Assembly (NCBI RefSeq): GCF_004331345.1
Contig: NZ_SJJZ01000006.1
Location: 372,001-436,000 of the forward strand
DNA length: 64,000 nt
DNA from: Kribbella soli
GTDB taxonomy: Bacteria; Actinomycetota; Actinomycetes; Propionibacteriales; Kribbellaceae
Reading direction: 5' to 3'
Below the pieces are notes generated by a model, which worked only from the letters and a program-made list of their open reading frames with translations, had not been told where the DNA came from and did not search any database. The position numbers and the translations under genes were made by a program. Shown here in pieces: positions 57,992 to 64,000 of this stretch (position 1 is the stretch's first letter; the number at the start of each line of letters is the position of its first letter).

Positions 57992-59875
57992 ATGATCCGT
58001 TCTCTCCTGGCCGGCGTACTGCTGGCCGCTTCGACCCTGTTACCGACGCAGGCCCAGGCCGTCGCCGACGACACCCCGGTCGGCCGCAACGGCCAGCTGC
58101 ACGTCTGCGGCACCAAGCTCTGCAACGAGCGCAACGAGCCTGTCCAGCTGCGCGGCATGAGCACGCACGGCCTGCAGTGGTACGCGAACTGCGTCAAGAC
58201 CACCTCGCTGGACGCGCTGGCGAACGACTGGAAAGCCGACATCCTGCGCATCTCCATGTACGTGCAGGAGGACGGTTACGAGACCGACCCGGAGAAGTTC
58301 ACCAACCTGGTGAACACCTACATCGAAGAGGCGACCAAGCGCGGCCTGTACGCACTGGTCGACTGGCACCAGCTCGACCCGGGCGACCCAAACGCGAACC
58401 TCGGTCTGGCGAAAACGTTCTTCACCGCGATCGCCGAACGGCACAAGGACAAGAAGAACATCATCTACGACATCGCCAACGAGCCGAACGGCGTCAGCTG
58501 GGCCGGCATCAAGTCGTACGCCGAGCAGATGGTGCCGGTGATCCGGGCCAAGGACCCCGACGGCGTGATCTTCGTCGGCACCCACGGCTGGGCGTCCCTC
58601 GGCGTCTCCGACGGCGGCAGCGAGGCCGACATCATCGACAACCCGGTGAACGCGACCAACCTGATGTACACGTTCCACTTCTACGCCGCGTCGCACCAGC
58701 AGGAGTACTTCGACGCCCTGTCCCGCGCCGCGGACCGGATCCCCTTGTTCGTCACGGAATTCGGCACCCAGACGTACACCGGTGACGGCGGCAACGACTT
58801 CACCTGGTCGCAGAAGTACCTGGACTTCCTGGAGAGCAAGCAGATCGGCTGGACGAACTGGAACTTCTCCGACGACTTCCGCTCCGGCGCGGTCTTCAAG
58901 GAAGGCACCTGCGCCGGCGACGACTTCACCGGTACGTCGATGCTCAAGCCGGCCGGCGTGTGGATCCGCGACCACATCCGCAACCGCACCGCCTCCACAG
59001 TCACCACCGACGTCAGCACCGCCGCCGAACTCAAGGCAGCGCTGACCGACGCCAAGCCCGGTGACACGATCAAGCTTGCCGACGGCACCTACACCGGCAA
59101 CTTCAAGACCACGGTCGACGGCACGTCCGCGGCGCCGATCACGCTGACCGGCTCGTCGAACGCCGTACTGCAGGCCGGTGGCGGCTACGGCCTGCACCTC
59201 GACGGCGCGTCGTACTGGAATGTCAACGGCATCACGGTGACCGGTGGCCAGAAGGGCATCATGATCGACAGCGCCACCCACGTCACGATCGACGGCGTGA
59301 CCGTGCACGGGCTGGACATGGAAGGCGTGCACTTCCGCAACAGCAGCACGTACGGCGTGATCAAGAACTCGCGCATCTACGACACCGGCAACGACGGCCG
59401 CGGGATGGGCGAGGGCGTGTACGTCGGCAGCGCGGGCGGCACCTCGGACAAGTCCGACCACGTGCAGATCCTCGGCAACACGATCGGCCCGGACGTCGGC
59501 GGCGAGGCGGTCGATCTCAAGGAGGGGACGACCGGCGGACTCGTGTCCGGCAACAGTTTCGACGGCCGCGGCCTCACCGGCGCGAATTACGACGACAGCT
59601 GGATCGATGTCAAGGGCAACAACTACGTGATCGAGAACAACACCGGCAAGAACACCACGAACAACGGGTACGAGACGCACACCCAGCAGTCCGGCTGGGG
59701 TTGCGGGACGGTGTTCCGCGGCAACGAGTCCGATCTGACCGGCGCGACCGGGAGCGGGCGGTACGCGTTCAACATCACCAACTACAACGCCTCCAGTTGC
59801 AAGGTCACGGTCGACCGCAGCAACACGATGACCGGCGGGAAGGCACTGACCAACCCGGGCATCCCGGTCACCTGA
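57992..59875 (+). CDS. Secreted GH5 endoglucanase fused to a right-handed beta-helix domain
   Basis: A 627-residue secreted enzyme. Signal peptide about 1-25 (TLLPTQAQA). GH5 domain about 35-330: QLRGMSTHGLQWYA, YALVDWHQLDPGDPN, acid/base Glu in YDIANEPNG and nucleophile Glu in FVTEFGTQ. Then no linker of note, and a parallel beta-helix domain about 345-620 (AAELKAALTDAKPGDTIKLADGTYTGNF, then repeated HVTIDGVTVHG-like rungs and NTTNNGYETH). Beta-helix domains occur in polysaccharide lyases and epimerases; whether this one is catalytic or a binding module is not clear. No cellulose-binding module seen. Strong terminator follows. Confidence 0.9.
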   Translation: MIRSLLAGVLLAASTLLPTQAQAVADDTPVGRNGQLHVCGTKLCNERNEPVQLRGMSTHGLQWYANCVKTTSLDALANDWKADILRISMYVQEDGYETDPEKFTNLVNTYIEEATKRGLYALVDWHQLDPGDPNANLGLAKTFFTAIAERHKDKKNIIYDIANEPNGVSWAGIKSYAEQMVPVIRAKDPDGVIFVGTHGWASLGVSDGGSEADIIDNPVNATNLMYTFHFYAASHQQEYFDALSRAADRIPLFVTEFGTQTYTGDGGNDFTWSQKYLDFLESKQIGWTNWNFSDDFRSGAVFKEGTCAGDDFTGTSMLKPAGVWIRDHIRNRTASTVTTDVSTAAELKAALTDAKPGDTIKLADGTYTGNFKTTVDGTSAAPITLTGSSNAVLQAGGGYGLHLDGASYWNVNGITVTGGQKGIMIDSATHVTIDGVTVHGLDMEGVHFRNSSTYGVIKNSRIYDTGNDGRGMGEGVYVGSAGGTSDKSDHVQILGNTIGPDVGGEAVDLKEGTTGGLVSGNSFDGRGLTGANYDDSWIDVKGNNYVIENNTGKNTTNNGYETHTQQSGWGCGTVFRGNESDLTGATGSGRYAFNITNYNASSCKVTVDRSNTMTGGKALTNPGIPVT

Positions 59876-59882
59876 CAAAGCT

Positions 59883-59910
59883 CCCCGGCCGCCCTGCCCG
59901 GCGGCCGGGG
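59883..59910. terminator. Terminator after the GH5 gene
   Basis: CCCCGGCCGCC (59883-59893) pairs perfectly with GGCGGCCGGGG (59900-59910), an 11-bp stem with a 6-nt loop, 8 bp after the stop codon. Confidence 0.8.
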
Positions 59911-59951
59911 CCAGGGTCCGGCTGGCCCGCCCCGTCAGCCGGGCCTCCCTG

Positions 59952-60833
59952 TCAAGTGGGCCGACAGGCGGGACCCTTGGCCGGCGCGTCGACGATCTGC
60001 CGGAGTTTGCCCTCGGTCTCCTCGTCCAGCGCGGTGTACACGGTCGCCCGGGTCGGCCCGAGTTGCGACAGCCACAGGTTGACCGGCTCGATCCGGAGGA
60101 TGCCGTAGCCGTCGATCTCCAGCATCTTCGTCCGCGTGCTCGGCGCCGCCACGTCGTACCGCTCCCAGAGCTCCGCGAAGTGCGGCGAGCTGTTGAGCAG
60201 GCCCTGGATCAGGTCCTGCCAGAGCGCTTCGCCGACGTGCTCCGCGGACGCTGCGCGGAACGCCGCGACCATGTGGTGCTTGGTCATCTCCGCATCGACG
60301 AAGCTGCACATCCAGCCGTCGGAGACGAAATTCAGCCAGAGCAGGTTCCGCTCCTCGACCGGCACTTCGTTGAGGTCGAGGACCACTTTGCAGTACGCGT
60401 CGTTGAACGCGAGGATGTCGTACCGCGTGTTCAGCACCAGCGCCGGGTACGGCGAGACCGCGTCGAGCGTCTTCTGGACCGACGAGGGCAGCGCCGTACA
60501 CACCCCCGGCGACGGGCCGAGCCGGAGCCCGGCCAGCCGGTACAGGTGGTTGCGCTCCTGCCGGTCGAACCGCAGCGCCGTCGCGATCGCGTCCAGGACC
60601 TGGGCGGACACGTTGATGTCGCGGCCTTGCTCGAGCCACGTGTACCAGGTGACGCCGACTCCCGCGAGCAGCGCGACCTCCTCGCGCCGCAGTCCCGGCG
60701 TACGGCGGCGGCCGCCCGGGGCGAACCCGACCTCGTCGGGCCGGATGCGCTCCCTCCGGCTGCGCAGGAACACCCCGAGCTCCCGCCGCTGCGCTGTGAC
60801 GGTTCTGTCGGTGGCTACTGGGACAGTGGTCAT
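59952..60833 (-). CDS. XRE regulator with MmyB-like ligand domain (second copy)
   Basis: A 293-residue regulator. N-terminal helix-turn-helix: RRTPGLRREEVALLAGVGVTWYTWLEQGRDINVSAQVLDAIATAL. The C-terminal MmyB domain is marked by SVQKTLDAVSPYPALVLNTRYDILAFNDAYCKVV. Start ATG at 60833. It is divergent from an MFS exporter gene, its probable target, with a palindrome between them. Related in architecture to the regulator at 19695-20492, but it has the RRTPGLRREE form of the family. Confidence 0.88.
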   Translation of the reverse strand: MTTVPVATDRTVTAQRRELGVFLRSRRERIRPDEVGFAPGGRRRTPGLRREEVALLAGVGVTWYTWLEQGRDINVSAQVLDAIATALRFDRQERNHLYRLAGLRLGPSPGVCTALPSSVQKTLDAVSPYPALVLNTRYDILAFNDAYCKVVLDLNEVPVEERNLLWLNFVSDGWMCSFVDAEMTKHHMVAAFRAASAEHVGEALWQDLIQGLLNSSPHFAELWERYDVAAPSTRTKMLEIDGYGILRIEPVNLWLSQLGPTRATVYTALDEETEGKLRQIVDAPAKGPACRPT

Positions 60834-60857
60834 GGTTCCATCATGGACACTGGCGCA

Positions 60858-60871
60858 ACCTGGTGCCAGGT
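60858..60871. promoter_or_regulatory. Candidate operator between XRE and MFS genes
   Basis: ACCTGG and CCAGGT form a perfect 6-bp inverted repeat around TG, 25 bp from the XRE start. Suitable for control of the divergent pair. Confidence 0.45.
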
Positions 60872-60934
60872 GCTGCGAGTAATAGGATAAGCAGGCTCTC
60901 ACCACCAGGCTCTGAGCGCGCGCAGGCTTGAGCC

Positions 60935-62383
60935 ATGACAGACCAGCTCCAGGCTGCCACCACTCCGGTCACCGCTCGGCCGCCGGCCGCTGCGGTGCCG
61001 CTGAAGCCGGTGGCGCTCACGACCCTCATCTTCGGCGCCTTCCTGCCGATGCTCTCCTTCTTCGTCATCAACGTCGCCCTGCCGGCGATCGGCTCCGATC
61101 TGCGGGCCACGTCCGGCGAGCTCCAGCTCGTCGTCGGCAGCTACGGGATCGCCGTGGCGACCTTGCTTGTGGTCGGTGGTCGCCTCGGTGACACGTTCGG
61201 CCGCAAGCGCCTCTTCCTGATCGGCCTGATCGGCTTCACCATCATGTCGCTCGTCTGCGCCATCGCCCCGAGCATCGGCGTACTGCTCGTCGCACGGGTC
61301 GTCCAGGGCGCTGCAGGTGCCGCGGTCACCCCACAGGTGCTGGCAACGATCACCAGCCTGCTGACCGGCCAGCACCGCGCCCGCGCGATGGCTATGTACG
61401 GCGTCGCAGGCGGTGCCGCGGCGGCGTTCGGGCAGATCCTCGGCGGCGTACTCGTCGAGGCAAACGTGTTCGACCTCGGCTGGCGGGCGGTGTTCCTCGT
61501 CAACGTGCCGGTCGGCATCGTGGGCGTGGCCGCGGCGATCCGGCTGATCCCGGAAACCAAGGCAGACAAGGCACAGCGCGTCGACCTCGTAGGGGCCGCG
61601 CTACTCGCGCTGACCCTGGTCCTCCTGCTTCTGCCGCTCACCGAGGGCCGTCCGCTCGGCTGGCCACTCTGGACGTGGCTCTGCCTCGCAGCAACGATTC
61701 CGGCCGTGGTGCTGCTCGGTGCACACCAGCACCGGTCTGAGCGGTCAGGTGCGGCTCCACTGATCCCGCCCACGGTGCTGCGGCTGAAGGCGATGCGGAT
61801 CGGGCTCCTGCTCGCAGTGGCGTTCTTCACCACGTTCGGTGGCTTCATGTTCGTTTTCGCACTGGCCACCCAGGGAGAGGCGCGCATGTCTCCGCTGGAG
61901 GGCGGTCTGAGCCTGCTACCGATGGCTGTCGGTTTCCTGATCACCTCGATCTACGGCCCGCGGCTGCAGGCGCGGTACGGCGCGGGCCTCATCGTGCGCG
62001 GCTGGATCATTCAGGGCGTCGGGTACGCCGTACTCGCGGTCGTCGCCCTCACCCTGTGGCCGCACGTGAACCCGTTGAAGCTCGCCGTACCGATGCTGAT
62101 CGCGGGCTTCGGCTCCGGCCTGGTCATGGTGCCGCTGATGGGCGTGGTCCTCAGCCAGGTCCCACCAGCCCAGGCAGGACTCGGCAGCGGCATCCTGCTC
62201 ACCAGCCAGCAGACCTGCCTGGCGCTAGGAGCCGCCACAGTCGGTACGGCGTACCTAGCCCTGGCCGGCACCTCTTGGGACCAGGGCGGCGCACTAGCCG
62301 CAGTAGCCCTGGCTATCACCGCAATCTCGTTGCTGATGACGCCAGTCACGCACCAGTTGCGGACCAGTGGGAAGGGCGCGTAA
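60935..62383 (+). CDS. MFS drug exporter, DHA2 type (14 helices)
   Basis: A 482-residue proton-coupled exporter with fourteen predicted helices. Motif A reads GGRLGDTFGRKRLFLIGL; motif C-like helix GAAGAAVTPQVLA and GQILGGVLVEA mark the DHA2 branch. It probably exports a toxic compound and is controlled by the divergent XRE/MmyB regulator. The 3' end overlaps the convergent pentapeptide gene by 38 nt. Confidence 0.92.
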   Translation: MTDQLQAATTPVTARPPAAAVPLKPVALTTLIFGAFLPMLSFFVINVALPAIGSDLRATSGELQLVVGSYGIAVATLLVVGGRLGDTFGRKRLFLIGLIGFTIMSLVCAIAPSIGVLLVARVVQGAAGAAVTPQVLATITSLLTGQHRARAMAMYGVAGGAAAAFGQILGGVLVEANVFDLGWRAVFLVNVPVGIVGVAAAIRLIPETKADKAQRVDLVGAALLALTLVLLLLPLTEGRPLGWPLWTWLCLAATIPAVVLLGAHQHRSERSGAAPLIPPTVLRLKAMRIGLLLAVAFFTTFGGFMFVFALATQGEARMSPLEGGLSLLPMAVGFLITSIYGPRLQARYGAGLIVRGWIIQGVGYAVLAVVALTLWPHVNPLKLAVPMLIAGFGSGLVMVPLMGVVLSQVPPAQAGLGSGILLTSQQTCLALGAATVGTAYLALAGTSWDQGGALAAVALAITAISLLMTPVTHQLRTSGKGA

Positions 62384-63110
62384 CCGCCTTCGGAAGTCTT
62401 GTGGTGTGGTCGCCTCGGGCGGCGTTGATTTGAGACTGGGTGAGGAACAGGGCGCCCGTCAGGTCAGCGCCGCTCAGGTCGGCGTCGCGGAGGTCGGCGC
62501 CGATCAGGTCTGCTTGGCGGAGGTCAGCGGCGCGCAGGTCGGCACCGATCAGATACGCGCCGCGCAGGTTGGCCTTCGCGAGGTCGGCGCCGCGGAGGCG
62601 GGCTCCGATGAGGTCCGCGCCGCGGCGCTCCTTCTTCTTGCTCTGCTTGCCACGGACGAGCCGGCTGGTGTCGAGCAGCAGCTCGTTGACGATGGCCCGC
62701 TCCGCCACCACGTCGACGGTCGTGAGGTCCGCCGTACGGCTCACTGCCTCCACCCGGTCGATCGCCGGCTGCAGATCCTTGTTGTATTCAAGGGCTTCGG
62801 TGAGATACCAGAGCAGCTCGTGCAGCTGGCGCAGGATCGGGAGCGCGGCGAACATCTCCGGTCCGGGCTTCCCCATCCGCTGCGAGATCGCCTGGCCGGC
62901 GCCGAAGCAGTCGTAGACCGTGCAGCCCGCGAAACCCTTGTCCCGCAAGGTGCTGTGGATCGTGCAGCGGAAGTCGTCGCTCAGGTTCGGGCAGGCCTCG
63001 CCGGCGGACTTGTCGATGGCGAAGTCCGCCGACTTGCTGAACGTCAGCGCGACGCAGCAGAGGCCGAAGCAACTACTGCAGTCGGCCTGCAGATCAGTTC
63101 TGTTCGGCAA
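62346..63110 (-). CDS. Cys-rich pentapeptide-repeat protein
   Basis: A 254-residue protein. The N-terminal part holds many Cys residues (LQADCSSCFGLCC, EACPNL, FRCTI, GCTVYDCFGAGQ), which suggests a metal or Fe-S centre. The middle is helical (LPILRQLHELLWYLTEALEYNKDLQPAID). The C-terminal part is about twelve pentapeptide repeats (GADLIGARLRGADLAKANL), forming a square beta-helix that can mimic DNA. The start is uncertain: TTG 63110, inside the 3' end of prfB by 17 nt, or GTG 63179. Function unknown; probably translated in coupling with prfB. Confidence 0.8.
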   Translation of the reverse strand: MPNRTDLQADCSSCFGLCCVALTFSKSADFAIDKSAGEACPNLSDDFRCTIHSTLRDKGFAGCTVYDCFGAGQAISQRMGKPGPEMFAALPILRQLHELLWYLTEALEYNKDLQPAIDRVEAVSRTADLTTVDVVAERAIVNELLLDTSRLVRGKQSKKKERRGADLIGARLRGADLAKANLRGAYLIGADLRAADLRQADLIGADLRDADLSGADLTGALFLTQSQINAARGDHTTRLPKAVTRPSHWSATGA

Positions 63111-64000
63111 CCGTGTGGCCGGTACGGCGCCAGCGGATGCCGGCCTCGATGAACTCGTCGATCTCACCGTCGAACACACCCGAGGTGTTACCCGACTCGA
63201 ACTGCGTCCGCAGGTCCTTCACCATCTGGTACGGGTGCAGGACGTAGGACCGCATCTGGTCGCCCCACGAGCCCTGCACGTCCCCGCGCAGCGCGTCGAT
63301 CTGGGCTCGCTCCTCGGCCTTCTTCAGCGCGAGCAGCTTGGCCTTCAGGATGACCATCGCGCTGGCCTTGTTCTGCAGCTGCGACTTCTCGTTCTGGCAG
63401 GAGACCACGGTGCCGGTCGGGATGTGCGTGATCCGGACGGCGGAGTCGGTCGTGTTGACGCTCTGACCACCCGGGCCGGACGACCGGTACACGTCGATCC
63501 GCAGTTCTTCCTCCGGTACGTCGATCTCGTCGGTCTGCTCGAGCACCGGGACCACCTCGACCGCGGCGAACGAGGTCTGCCGGCGGCCCTGGTTGTCGAA
63601 CGGCGAGATCCGCACCAGCCGGTGCGTCCCGGACTCGACGCTCAGCGTGCCGTACGCGTACGGCGCCTTGACCCCGAACGTGGTCGACTTGAGCCCGGCC
63701 TCTTCGGCGTACGACGTGTCGTAGACCTCGGTCGGGTAACCGTGCCGCTCGGCCCAGCGCAGGTACATCCGCTGCAGCATCTCGGCGAAGTCGGCCGCAT
63801 CCACACCGCCCGCGCCGGAGCGGATCGTCACCAGCGCCTCGCGCTCGTCGTACTCACCGGACAGCAGGGTGCGGACCTCGAGGGACTGGATCGCCTTGGC
63901 GACCGAGCCGATCTCCTTCTCGGCCTCGACCAGGCTGTCCGCGTCGTTCTCCTCGCGGCCCAGCTCGACCAGCGCGCCGATGTCGTCGAGGCGGCCGCGC
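63094..64000 (-). CDS. prfB: Peptide chain release factor 2 (5' part outside the window)
   Basis: The C-terminal 301 residues of RF2, which releases peptides at UGA and UAA stop codons. The catalytic loop SSGPGGQSVNTTDSAVR is intact, as are MTIRSGAGGVDAADFAEML and THRLVRISPFDNQGRRQTSFAAVEVVP. The frame continues to the right edge (LVEAEKEIGSVAKAIQSLEVRTLLSG). The N-terminus, including any programmed frameshift site, is not visible. In most actinobacteria ftsE follows directly; here a pentapeptide gene and 22 kb of accessory genes intervene. Confidence 0.97.
   Translation of the reverse strand, partial: RGRLDDIGALVELGREENDADSLVEAEKEIGSVAKAIQSLEVRTLLSGEYDEREALVTIRSGAGGVDAADFAEMLQRMYLRWAERHGYPTEVYDTSYAEEAGLKSTTFGVKAPYAYGTLSVESGTHRLVRISPFDNQGRRQTSFAAVEVVPVLEQTDEIDVPEEELRIDVYRSSGPGGQSVNTTDSAVRITHIPTGTVVSCQNEKSQLQNKASAMVILKAKLLALKKAEERAQIDALRGDVQGSWGDQMRSYVLHPYQMVKDLRTQFESGNTSGVFDGEIDEFIEAGIRWRRTGHTVAEQN

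Overview
This is a high-GC window with many GTG starts, tight ATGA overlaps and typical actinobacterial families: DUF1707 proteins, an EHN-type epoxide hydrolase, MmyB-type XRE regulators, a luciferase-like F420 oxidoreductase, Tat/lipobox sugar-binding proteins and an actinobacterial tmRNA. The gene repertoire suits a saprophytic soil actinobacterium. Kribbella or another member of the Nocardioidaceae is my best guess, but that is inference without a database search.

Layout. 0-3 kb: a copper-oxidase operon (DUF1707 protein, four-helix membrane protein, multicopper oxidase). 3.1-8.5 kb: an alpha-galactoside operon (GH36 alpha-galactosidase, two sugar permeases, a binding lipoprotein) behind a promoter overlapped by an inverted repeat. 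8.6-10.2 kb: two overlapping nucleotidyltransferase paralogues. 10.4-15.4 kb: an ArsR/SRPBCC pair, a secreted SGNH hydrolase and a secreted M4 protease facing each other across a strong shared terminator. 15.4-22 kb: an FHA membrane protein with tandem repeats, a MarR/epoxide hydrolase pair, a regulator and small enzymes. 22-34.8 kb: a glycoside-utilisation island (AraC, two PhyH dioxygenases, a dipeptide-type ABC transporter, LacI, GH35 and GH1) with a perfect LacI operator. 35-40.5 kb: the housekeeping block ssrA, two membrane-protein genes, smpB, an M23 hydrolase, ftsX and ftsE. 40.7-63.1 kb: accessory genes lying between ftsE and prfB. They include a PfkB kinase, MFS exporters, an orphan binding protein, a cold-shock protein, a pyrimidine/hydantoin catabolic set, a TetR/SRPBCC pair, two serpins flanking a YraQ-type permease/TIGR03943 pair, a LysR/EamA pair, a GH5-beta-helix fusion and a cysteine-rich pentapeptide protein. 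prfB runs off the right edge.

The most unusual signals are: a family of about 80-bp elements with matching inverted ends at 10.3, 20.9 and 52.4 kb, in intergenic DNA; the paired serpins around a metal-type permease pair with a Zur-like box; the GH35/GH1/PhyH island; the GH5 cellulase fused to a right-handed beta-helix; and a 9-bp-periodic GTnAC array upstream of the FtsEX-linked M23 hydrolase. No CRISPR array, insertion sequence, phage gene or canonical tRNA was found.
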